A DNA stretch of 64,000 nucleotides, taken from assembly GCA_964471405.1 (NCBI GenBank), contig CAYYGH010000001.1, positions 78,463 to 142,462 of the forward strand, given 5' to 3'. Source of the stretch: J084 sp964471405. GTDB lineage: Bacteria; Pseudomonadota; Alphaproteobacteria; Sphingomonadales; Rhodothalassiaceae. Shown one piece after another: positions 53,232 to 60,283 of this stretch (position 1 is its first letter; every line of letters begins with the position of its first letter). Under the pieces are notes generated by a model, which had not been told where the DNA came from, did no database searches, and worked only from the letters and a program-made list of their open reading frames with translations. Position numbers and translations under genes: made by a program.

Positions 53232-54728
53232 TCAGCGCTTCTTTGCACCGTCTCCGGCCAGGCGCACGGAGCCCGAACGCGCCCGGGCCAGCTCTTCCCT
53301 GGCTGCGGGGCCCGTTCCCCAGCCGATGAACTGCCATTTGACGTCATGATAATAGTCGGCCGGATCGTAGAGTTCGACCGGCAGATCGAGCGCCTTCGCA
53401 TTCAGCCGGCCGAGCGCCGCCAGCAGCGAGAAGCCCGCAACATAATGATCCCGGCGCGCCCGCACCAGATTGACACGGGCATCAAGCAGTTCCTGCTCGG
53501 CGTTCAGCACATCCAGCGTGGTGCGCGAACCCACCAGAGCCTCCTGCTTGACACCTTCAAGCGCAATCTCATTGGCCCGCACCTGGGCTTCGGTTGAGGC
53601 GATCTGCGCCTCGGCCGCCCGGAAATTCTCCCAGGCGGTGCGCAGATTCTGGCTGACCAGACGCTCGGCGCCCACGATCTGGAGCAGCCGCTGGGAGCGG
53701 ATCTGCTTGGACCGGCGGATGTCCGAATACTCCGCACCCGACTGGTAGAGCGGGATGGTCACCGTCACGCCGTAGGTCGTCGCCTTGCGGATGTTGCGTG
53801 CCGGGCCGAAATCGAAGAGCAGCGGGTCAAAGGTGACCGACGGCGATTTCGCCCGCTGGTAGCTGGCAAAGGCGTCAATCGTCGGCAGAAGGGCACCCTT
53901 TGCCACCTTGATGTCGTAGCGCGCGGCCATCTCCCGGTAGCGGGCGGCAATGATGAGCGGATTCTCCTCCAGTGCGATCGCCATCGCCTCTTCCTCGCTG
54001 CCGGGCAGCGGTGGCAGGGCAGGGGCATCTTCCAGGGTGCCGGGAAAGTGACCGATGACCCGGCGATAGGTAGCCCGGCTCGTCTCCAGGGCCGCCGCCG
54101 CCTGCGCCCGTTGCGCCTTGGCGCCGGCCAGACGGGCTTCGGCCTGGGCGACATCGGTGCGGGTGACCTCGCCCACGTCGAAGCGGTCCTGTGTCGCTTC
54201 CAGCTGGCGCTTGAGGACCGTGACATTATTGTCATTGAGCTTGAGAACCGCCTGGTCACGCAGCACATCCATATAGGCCGTAACCGCATCAAGCAGCACC
54301 TGCTGTTCGGTGTTCAGCAGATCGGCCCGACCGGCAAAGACATTGGCGCGCGCTCCCTTGAGCTCATTGAAGTTGCGCAGGCCCCGAAAGATGTTCTGAT
54401 CGGCGCGCACGGAATAGATTTCGTTGCGTCCCTTCACGTCGATGTCCGAGACCACAGACTGGTCACGCTGGCGCAGGGTGCGGCTGTTGGAATCGGTGCG
54501 GAAGAGCTGGAACTGGCCGGAAAGATTGGGGCGCCAGCGGCTGGTGGCGCGGGCCACCGTTTCATCCAGCGCCCGCTGCTGGGCCCGGGCCGCCAACAGG
54601 TCCGGATTGGTCTGGTAGGCGGCCGCCAGCGCTTCTTTCAGGGTCTCAGCCGCTTCCGTGCCTGCCGGCAGGAGTGTCATCACTGCCCCCATCGCAGCCG
54701 CGATCCATGCGGCGATCGGTCTTGTCAT
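53232..54728 (-). CDS. tolC: TolC family outer membrane protein
   Basis: The 498-aa protein has a signal peptide ending AGTEAA, then two repeated outer-membrane efflux domains: LKEALAAAYQTNPDLLAARAQQ and later AMAIALEENPLIIAARYREMAAR, long helical hairpins, and ENFRAAEAQIASTEAQVRANEIAL. It forms the outer-membrane channel of type I secretion or efflux. GGGAGACATGCC precedes the ATG. It follows pcm. Confidence 0.93.
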   Translation of the reverse strand: MTRPIAAWIAAAMGAVMTLLPAGTEAAETLKEALAAAYQTNPDLLAARAQQRALDETVARATSRWRPNLSGQFQLFRTDSNSRTLRQRDQSVVSDIDVKGRNEIYSVRADQNIFRGLRNFNELKGARANVFAGRADLLNTEQQVLLDAVTAYMDVLRDQAVLKLNDNNVTVLKRQLEATQDRFDVGEVTRTDVAQAEARLAGAKAQRAQAAAALETSRATYRRVIGHFPGTLEDAPALPPLPGSEEEAMAIALEENPLIIAARYREMAARYDIKVAKGALLPTIDAFASYQRAKSPSVTFDPLLFDFGPARNIRKATTYGVTVTIPLYQSGAEYSDIRRSKQIRSQRLLQIVGAERLVSQNLRTAWENFRAAEAQIASTEAQVRANEIALEGVKQEALVGSRTTLDVLNAEQELLDARVNLVRARRDHYVAGFSLLAALGRLNAKALDLPVELYDPADYYHDVKWQFIGWGTGPAAREELARARSGSVRLAGDGAKKR

Positions 54729-54995
54729 GGCATGTCTCCCGGTTCCTCGCGTCGTGATTCGCCTTGTCTTGCCGCCCTTATCACCGTTGCAGGAAAAGAG
54801 GCCAGTGCCACTTGCCGCAGCAGGCCCATCCAGCCCGGTAGACGATCCGCGATGCCGTGTCCCGATGTGCGGCCCCGGCATGACGAGCGAGACTGTATCG
54901 GACTGTTATATGAATGGCAAGCGCTCTTCCCCTCGCCCGCCCGTCATTGGGCGCGCGGAAGGCGCAATTCATCGCCGCTCGCAAATCGGCCGCCT

Positions 54996-55664
54996 CTAGA
55001 ACTGGAAGACCGGGGGCTTCGCAAAGCCGGGCAGAAGCGGCGTAAAGGCATCGAAGGCCGGCCGCCCGCCCGAGGCGTTCCCGCTTTTGACCACGAGATG
55101 GCCGTGGCTTTCATCCCCATCCCGTTTCACGCAGACCAGACGTCCGCCCTCCGCCAGCTGATCGATCCAGGCCTGCGGGATCGTTTCAACCGCTCCGTTG
55201 ACGAAAATGACATCAAAAGGCGCCTCTTTCGGCCAGCCCGCCTCCAGAGGGCCCGTGACCACGGCCACATTGTCGATTCCGGCCTCTTCCAGAGCCTGGC
55301 GGGCGGTCTCGGCCAGCTCCGCATCGCACTCAAGGGCCACGACCGTGTTGCACAGCCGGGCAAGGACCGCACTCGCATAACCGGTGGCCGTGCCAATCTC
55401 GAGCACGACATCCTCAGGGGCCACCTCCGCCTCCTGGATGAGCCGGGCCAGCACCCGGGGCTCCATCAGAAACCGGCCGGGCGCAATCTCGAGATCCTCG
55501 TCAACATAGGCCAGCCCCTTGAGCGGCTTCGGCACGAAGACTTCCCGCGGCACGGCCCCCATGGCCTCGAGCACGCGCTCGTCGGTCACCTTCCAGGGCT
55601 TGAGCTGCCCGGCGACCATTGCCGCACGCTGGGCTGCGAAATCCCCTTTCACGCGGTCTTCCAT
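54996..55664 (-). CDS. pcm: protein-L-isoaspartate O-methyltransferase
   Basis: The 222-aa protein has MVAGQLKPWKVTDERVLEAM, VPREVFVP, and the SAM loop VVLEIGTATGYASAVLARL. It repairs isoaspartyl residues. AAAGAGGAAG precedes ATG 55664. PCMT next to tolC is seen in related bacteria; in E. coli pcm lies between surE and nlpD, which are at 38.3-40.2 kb here. Confidence 0.94.
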   Translation of the reverse strand: MEDRVKGDFAAQRAAMVAGQLKPWKVTDERVLEAMGAVPREVFVPKPLKGLAYVDEDLEIAPGRFLMEPRVLARLIQEAEVAPEDVVLEIGTATGYASAVLARLCNTVVALECDAELAETARQALEEAGIDNVAVVTGPLEAGWPKEAPFDVIFVNGAVETIPQAWIDQLAEGGRLVCVKRDGDESHGHLVVKSGNASGGRPAFDAFTPLLPGFAKPPVFQF

Positions 55665-55875
55665 GGCGTTCTTCCTCTTTGAACCGAATCGCGGACGGAT
55701 TCTGCCTGGCTGTGCACCATCCGACAAACGGGCCGGGCTCACAAGGGCGGCTTATACTGGTGCGGAGGGGTCAAGGCAATGGATGGGAGAGGGTGATGGT
55801 ATCGGATGATCCATCCCGTCCAAGTCTTGACCACAGGCGAATGCAATTCCTATGTGGGAGCCGGAAAGCCCCGAC

Positions 55876-55949
55876 GGCCCGGTGGCGGAGTGGTTACGCA
55901 GAGGACTGCAAATCCTTGTACGCCGGTTCGATTCCGGCCCGGGCCTCCA
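55876..55949 (+). tRNA. tRNA-Cys (anticodon GCA)
   Basis: GGCCCGG pairs with CCGGGCC for the acceptor stem, followed by U73 and encoded CCA. The anticodon loop CTGCAAA carries GCA at 55908-55910, and the T arm has GGTTCGATTCC. U73 is the normal cysteine identity base. A short spacer separates it from the lipoprotein gene on the other strand. Confidence 0.96.
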
Positions 55950-56156
55950 CCCTTCTTTTCCTGACAGAGCGGCCAGCCGGCGAATCGGGCGGCAGGCGGT
56001 ATCACCGTCCGATGGCAGTACCGTCACCCCGATGGCGAAAGGAATGGGGAGACTCTGCCCGGCCCGCAGGATGGACCGTTGCCGGGAAGAGGGCGATCCC
56101 GGCTGCGGGGCGGGACAGTCGGCAGAGGAGGAGATGTCAGCGTCGGGCAAGGACGG

Positions 56157-56453
56157 TCAGCGTCGGCTGCTGCCGGAGCTGTCCTGATCAGCCGGCCTGG
56201 CATCGGGCGGCAGCAGAAGCTGGGAACTGTAGCGCCTGTGGGCATCATCGGGCAGCAGCCCCTTGGGCAGATGCTTGAGCATCTGGGCGGTCTTCGGCCC
56301 GGCCGGAGTATTGGCGAAGATGGGATCAACCTTCTTCTTGGAGCTGCAGCCGCCGGCTGCTCCCGCGATCGCCAGCAGCAGAACCAGGCGGGTCGCCCAT
56401 GCCGGTCCTGCCCGCTTTTTCCCCTGTCCGCCCTTTCCTGTCCGGCGCAGCAT
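56157..56453 (-). CDS. small lipoprotein of unknown function
   Basis: A 98-aa protein with a basic N-terminus, a hydrophobic segment and a lipobox ending AGGC (Cys near residue 37), followed by SSKKKVDPIF and a short Pro-rich tail. It is probably an outer-membrane or periplasmic lipoprotein. I do not recognise the family. GGAAAGGATC precedes ATG 56453; the frame is open upstream but the lipobox distance fits this start. Confidence 0.7.
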   Translation of the reverse strand: MLRRTGKGGQGKKRAGPAWATRLVLLLAIAGAAGGCSSKKKVDPIFANTPAGPKTAQMLKHLPKGLLPDDAHRRYSSQLLLPPDARPADQDSSGSSRR

Positions 56454-56699
56454 CAAGCGATCCTTTCCACGCAATGCATCCCGTCCCCTGCCTTGCCCTT
56501 CGCTCAGGCGGACGGGGCTTTCCCTTGCAGCCATAGCGCCCTGCCCGGGCGCACTCAAGCGCCATCGCCCTTTGACGAAGGTGGGCGGAACATGCAATCT
56601 CCCCTGCCCGTCGGCCAGGAGCGCGCTTTTCAGCTCCGGATGAACGGGCGGCCTTGCGCTCCTTGCGGCCGGCCAAGGACATGATCGGGATCACGGCAG

Positions 56700-57410
56700 A
56701 TGGCGACAGTCGACAAATCTCCTCCCTGGCAGCCCCCGCGACTGCACCCCGAGGGCCATCCCTTTGTGCTGGGGGCGGCAGCGCTGGCGGTGCTGGCCTT
56801 CTGGCTGGTGAGCGATACTCTGGGATGGCTTCTGGTCCTGCTGGCGCTGGCAATGGCCTTCTTTTTTCGTCATCCCTGGCGTCGCACGCCGGTTCTGGCC
56901 GATGCCCTGGTAAGCGCTGCGGACGGCACCGTCACCCATGTGACCCAGGAGGAACCGCCGGCCGAGCTTGAGATGGAAGGGGTGCGCTGGCGGATCTCGG
57001 TCTTTCTGTCGGTGCTGGATGTCCACGTGAACCGGGTGCCGGCCGACGGCGTGGTGGAGCGCAAGCTGCATGTGGCCGGCCGCTTCCTGAATGCGATGCG
57101 CGAGGAGGCGGCAATCGCCAATGAACGCACGTTGATCAGGGTCGCCGGCTCGCAGGGCGACTATGCGATCGTGCAGATTGCCGGCCTGATCGCGCGGCGG
57201 ATCGTCTGTCCGCTGGCGGAAGGAGACCGGGTGACGGCCGGCGAGCCCTTCGGGATCATCCGCTTCGGCAGTCGGGTCGATATCTACTGCCCGGTGGGAT
57301 ATCATCCCTGGGTGGCGGAGGGTCAGCGGGTGATCGGGGGCGAGACGATCGTGGCGGCGGCGCGACCCCTGACGCCCGCCGGCGCGGCGCTGGAGACGAG
57401 AGCAAGCTGA
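56700..57410 (+). CDS. psd: phosphatidylserine decarboxylase
   Basis: The 236-aa protein has two N-terminal helices, FFFRHPWRRTPV, VFLSVLDVHVNRVPADG and the self-cleavage region IIRFGSRVDIY, where the LGST/FGS serine becomes the pyruvoyl group. It is the short Psd type. It makes phosphatidylethanolamine from the product of pssA, the next gene. Confidence 0.95.
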   Translation: MATVDKSPPWQPPRLHPEGHPFVLGAAALAVLAFWLVSDTLGWLLVLLALAMAFFFRHPWRRTPVLADALVSAADGTVTHVTQEEPPAELEMEGVRWRISVFLSVLDVHVNRVPADGVVERKLHVAGRFLNAMREEAAIANERTLIRVAGSQGDYAIVQIAGLIARRIVCPLAEGDRVTAGEPFGIIRFGSRVDIYCPVGYHPWVAEGQRVIGGETIVAAARPLTPAGAALETRAS

Positions 57411-57428
57411 TCCGGGAAGCGCTGGCGC

Positions 57429-58280
57429 ATGAAACCCTTGCGAACGGATCCGGCAAGAAGAGGAGGGCAGCGGCATCGCCCCTTGCGCAAGATCCGGCGC
57501 TCGCGTCCCGCCTTTCCCCGCCGGCTGACCCTGCGGGCGCTGGCGGCCAACATCGTCACCACGCTTGCGCTTTCCGCCGGGGTGACCGCAATCCGCTTCG
57601 CACTGGAGGGGCGCTTCAAGAGCGCGGTCACCGCCATTGCGATCGCCAGCATCCTTGACGGACTGGACGGCACCATCGCCCGCCTGCTCAAAAGCACCAG
57701 CCGCTTTGGCGCCGAGCTCGATTCGCTGTCGGATGTGATCGCCTTCGGCGTCGCGCCGGCGATCATCATCTACAGCTGGGGCCTGGCCGACCTCGGACGC
57801 ATCGGCTGGATCGTGGCGCTCGCCTATGCGGTGGCCTGTGCGCTCAGGCTTGCCCGCTACAACACCCAGGCAGAGGAGGGCGGGGAGGATGACAAGCGCC
57901 GGCTCGGCTTCTTCGTCGGGGTGCCGGCGCCGGCGGGTGCGGCGCTGGTGCTGTTCGCACCCATCGTGGATTTCGCCTTTGACATGACGGTCTTCCGCTC
58001 GTCGGCCGCGCTGGCGGTCTATGTGGCCGCCGTCGCGGGGCTGATGGTCTCCACCTGGCCGACATTCTCTTCCCGCCAGGTCCGGATCGCGGGCGAGAAC
58101 ATGATGCTGCTTCTGCTGGGAGTCGCGGTGCTTGCGGCGGCACTCATCGCCTATGGCTGGTCGGTGCTGGCGATCCTGATCGCGGGCTACATCATCTCGC
58201 TGCCGCTGTCCTACTGGCGCTGGCTGAAACTGCGCGAGCGCGTGCCTGCCCAGCCCGACATCTTTGACGGGGAAGAATGA
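57429..58280 (+). CDS. pssA: CDP-diacylglycerol-serine O-phosphatidyltransferase
   Basis: The 283-aa membrane enzyme has SILDGLDGTIARLLKSTSRFGAELDSLSD, the CDP-alcohol phosphatidyltransferase motif with all four Asp, and about seven hydrophobic segments. It makes phosphatidylserine. It lies 18 bp after psd. Confidence 0.95.
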   Translation: MKPLRTDPARRGGQRHRPLRKIRRSRPAFPRRLTLRALAANIVTTLALSAGVTAIRFALEGRFKSAVTAIAIASILDGLDGTIARLLKSTSRFGAELDSLSDVIAFGVAPAIIIYSWGLADLGRIGWIVALAYAVACALRLARYNTQAEEGGEDDKRRLGFFVGVPAPAGAALVLFAPIVDFAFDMTVFRSSAALAVYVAAVAGLMVSTWPTFSSRQVRIAGENMMLLLLGVAVLAAALIAYGWSVLAILIAGYIISLPLSYWRWLKLRERVPAQPDIFDGEE

Positions 58281-58377
58281 GGCTCCGGCTATCTTGCGGC
58301 AGGTATCCGGCGGGTCCTTTCCGTTCGGACAGGAAGGGGCGTTGCCTGCCGGGTTGCAGGCCGGGGGGCGCAAGACC

Positions 58378-58409
58378 TTGACCTTGGAGTATACTACAAG
58401 CCCTAGCAT
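58378..58409 (+). promoter_or_regulatory. MerR-family (ZntR-like) metal-responsive promoter
   Basis: TTGACC (58378-58383) and TAGCAT (58404-58409) are 20 bp apart, the over-long spacer that MerR-family activators need. The spacer holds CTTGGAGTATACTACAAG, an 18-bp dyad with one mismatched pair, like the GGAGT-NN-ACTCC core of ZntR sites. Its activator gene is not in the window. Transcription would begin near 58416. Confidence 0.8.
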
Positions 58410-58412
58410 CGG

Positions 58413-58688
58413 GTGCTGACGATCGGCACGCCCACACGCAAGGCATATGGCCTGCTCTACGGCCTTGTCGAGCTGAGCTACCGGCATCTTTCGGCCGACC
58501 GGGCAAGAGGAGATCGCCTGATTCTGGTGCCGGCGCGACGGCTGGCGGTGATCCGGCCCGGTCTGCAGTTCGCAGCACGCCGCTTCATTCTGGAAGGGGC
58601 GGTAGAGCTGCCGTTTTCCCGCTCCCGCATCACCGGGCTGCCACGGGAGCGATGGCTGCTGCGTACCGGCATTCGCATGAATTTCTAG
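58413..58688 (+). CDS. possible 91-aa protein, start uncertain
   Basis: An open frame from a GTG at 58413 gives a basic 91-aa protein (for example AYGLLYGLVELSYRHLS, FILEGAVELPF) without a known motif, signal peptide or membrane helix. Codon third positions look coding-like. However, the start lies upstream of the transcription start predicted for the MerR-type promoter, and there is no ribosome-binding site. It may use a later start, be read from another promoter, or not be a gene. I do not recognise it. Confidence 0.4.
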   Translation: MLTIGTPTRKAYGLLYGLVELSYRHLSADRARGDRLILVPARRLAVIRPGLQFAARRFILEGAVELPFSRSRITGLPRERWLLRTGIRMNF

Positions 58689-58771
58689 GGCGACGGGCAA
58701 GGGGGTCCGGGACGCCAGGAAGGCGTCCGATAACGGAGCAGATCACGGTAAAGCGAGGAAGGAAATGACCA

Positions 58772-59182
58772 ATGTCGCATTCTCATGATGATCGCACTCA
58801 TGGTGACCGCATCGGCCGCCTGCTGGCGGTTCTGCTGGCCGTGGCGAGCCTGGGGCTTCTGCCGTCCGCCACGGGCTGGGCGGCCGAAAAGGAGCCGGGC
58901 CATCGGCTCATCCAGTATGACCTGCGTGTCGACGGCATGACCTGTCCTTTCTGTGTGGCGACCTCGGAGAAGGCCTTGAAGCAGATTCCCGGCATCCGTT
59001 TCGTGCACACGCATCTCAAGCGGGGGCTGATTCATGTCTGCGCCGAAGAGGGGAGCATGCCGGACGATGCCGCCCTTGCCCGGCTGTTCAAGGAGCGCGG
59101 ATTTACCTACCGGTCGCAAAAGAAGATCGGGGCCTGCCCGCTCGATGCCGAGGGCAGGATGCGCGAGAAGGAGGAAAGATGA
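58772..59182 (+). CDS. periplasmic heavy-metal-associated (HMA) domain protein, MerP-like
   Basis: The 136-aa protein has a His-rich start (SHSHDD), a signal peptide (to about WAA near residue 38) and an HMA domain with VDGMTCPFCVATSEKALKQIPGI, whose CxxC binds a soft metal. The domain ends with LARLFKERGFTYRS. It is like MerP or a periplasmic copper chaperone. GAGGAAGGA lies 7-16 bp before the ATG. It overlaps the MerT-like gene as ATGA and follows a MerR-type promoter, so metal import, binding or sensing is likely. Confidence 0.82.
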   Translation: MSHSHDDRTHGDRIGRLLAVLLAVASLGLLPSATGWAAEKEPGHRLIQYDLRVDGMTCPFCVATSEKALKQIPGIRFVHTHLKRGLIHVCAEEGSMPDDAALARLFKERGFTYRSQKKIGACPLDAEGRMREKEER

Positions 59183-60228
59183 TGGGCCGGCCGGACGCCG
59201 CTCGCGCGGAATCGGCCCGGCTCGCCCGCGAAGGGGCTTCTTGCCGGCGGCCGCGATCGTGGGGCATGTGGCTCGTTTTCGCCTCTTCGGCCACCCTCAT
59301 CTGCTGCGCCCTGCCCATCACCCTGGTTGCGCTGGGGCTTGGCGCGGCATCCGCCGCCCTGTTCGCCGATCTGCCCTTTCTCGTCACCCTGGCCCAGCAC
59401 AAGATCTGGCTGTTTGCCGGCTCGGGACTGCTGCTTGCCGCCGGTGCATGGGTGATCTGGCGACCGGGGCGGACCTGCCCTGCCGATCCCGAACTGGCCG
59501 AACTGTGCGTACGGGCCGATCGCTGGAACCGGCGCTGGTTCAAGGTAGCCCTGGTGTTGTGGGTGATCGGGTTTGCCGCCGCCTATCTGAGCCTGCCGCT
59601 CTATCGCTGGCTGGGGGATTGGAACGGGCTCGGCCGGCGGTCGGTGCAGCCGCCCCTGCCGGATGTCCGATCCGGCGGGGCGATCCGCGTTGCGCCCGCT
59701 GCTTTTTTCGCGCGGGCGCGTGCTTTCCAGCTAGGCTGCGAGCCGGCCGCGGCGCAGGAGGCAGGATGGACATCCATCCCACCCTCGACAACAGGGGGAC
59801 ATGCGCTCTGCCCCTCCAGAACCATTCACAGAAATGCACGTGGGCCTCACGCAATTGTGATCATGTGCTCCCTTGACGGAATATATGCAGGGGGGGGGTA
59901 TATAAACTGTGCCGGATATGCAACCGGCTGCGGGCGACCGGTCGGTGCATGGGGCCCGGCCGGTGATCGTCGGGGGCAGAAGATGAGGGAGCAATGTCAT
60001 GCCTCGGAAGCTGTCCATACTTGCCGTGGCGGCAATTCTGTCAACTGGTCTGACTTCCATCGGCCTTATCCTGCCGCAACCGGCGAAGGCTGTAGTAACG
60101 TCCGTGCGGGAACTGCCGGACGGCTCGCTCGAAGTTACGCTTCATTGCAGGCGGATCATAGGCAATCTTTGGGAGTGCTGAATAGGTTGCTGTTCCCTTG
60201 CTTTCCGTCCGACCTTCACCTAGCGTGA
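59179..60228 (+). CDS. MerT-like metal transport membrane protein with anomalous open 3' end
   Basis: The first 150 residues hold three membrane helices; the first has LICCALPITLVALGLGAA, the paired Cys of MerT-like mercury and metal transporters, and later Cys residues lie in RTCPADPELAELCVR. Normal MerT is near 116-130 aa. The frame then runs on to 60228, past the left direct repeat (59738) and over the promoter and small-peptide gene in another frame. The tail is without protein character (for example GYATGCGRPVGAWG), so the natural end was probably lost at the insertion boundary or the true stop came earlier by a frame change. Treat only about 59179-59640 as firmly coding. Confidence 0.6.
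   Translation: MMGRPDAARAESARLAREGASCRRPRSWGMWLVFASSATLICCALPITLVALGLGAASAALFADLPFLVTLAQHKIWLFAGSGLLLAAGAWVIWRPGRTCPADPELAELCVRADRWNRRWFKVALVLWVIGFAAAYLSLPLYRWLGDWNGLGRRSVQPPLPDVRSGGAIRVAPAAFFARARAFQLGCEPAAAQEAGWTSIPPSTTGGHALCPSRTIHRNARGPHAIVIMCSLDGIYAGGGYINCAGYATGCGRPVGAWGPAGDRRGQKMREQCHASEAVHTCRGGNSVNWSDFHRPYPAATGEGCSNVRAGTAGRLARSYASLQADHRQSLGVLNRLLFPCFPSDLHLA
59738..59762. repeat. left 25-bp direct repeat
   Basis: Identical to 63910-63934. Read on the minus strand it ends ..LLRRGRL and continues GCA GCC TAG (AA, stop at 59731-59733), so it looks like the original 3' end of the amidohydrolase gene whose body now lies beyond 63.9 kb. Confidence 0.9.
59873..59906 (+). promoter_or_regulatory. 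promoter with G9 tract between -35 and -10, candidate phase-variable switch
   Basis: TTGACG (59873-59878) is followed 20 bp later by TATATA (59899-59904; TATAAA begins at 59901). The spacer contains nine consecutive G at 59890-59898. Two or three fewer G would bring the spacer to the optimal 17-18 bp. The same arrangement causes slipped-strand on/off switching in porin promoters of Neisseria. It reads toward the small peptide gene, whose ATG is about 90 bp on. Confidence 0.65.
59999..60181 (+). CDS. small secreted peptide ending in a Cys-N9-Cys loop
   Basis: A 60-aa protein with a clear signal peptide (basic MPRK, hydrophobic core LSILAVAAILSTGLTSIGLIL, cleavage likely after PAKA near residue 31). 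The predicted mature part is about 29 residues and ends CRRIIGNLWEC, so the last residue is Cys and a disulfide would close a terminal 11-residue ring. GAGGGAG at 59985-59991 is ideally spaced from the ATG. It is the first gene behind the G9 promoter and precedes the permease by 102 bp. I know no family; a bacteriocin, signal peptide or modified peptide precursor is possible. Confidence 0.65.
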   Translation: MPRKLSILAVAAILSTGLTSIGLILPQPAKAVVTSVRELPDGSLEVTLHCRRIIGNLWEC

Positions 60229-60231
60229 AGG
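60213..60231 (+). promoter_or_regulatory. hairpin between peptide and permease genes
   Basis: CCTTCAC-CTAGC-GTGAAGG is a perfect 7-bp stem with a 5-nt loop. No T run follows, so it is not a standard terminator; it may protect or process the transcript so that more peptide than permease is made. Two runs of six G follow (60241-60246 and 60272-60277); the second is the ribosome-binding site of the permease. Confidence 0.5.
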
Positions 60232-60283
60232 CGGCGGAGAGGGGGGACGGCACGCAGCGGCACATCTTCGTGGGGGGCTGCTC

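Noticed and set aside
58192..58578. Minus-strand frame across the MerR-type promoter
   Set aside because: No motif or ribosome-binding site, and it would read through the dyad and the end of pssA.
56691..58700. A 669-codon open frame opposite psd and pssA
   Set aside because: psd and pssA have full motifs and operon spacing on the plus strand. The opposite frame is rich in Gln/His/Arg from reversed codons.
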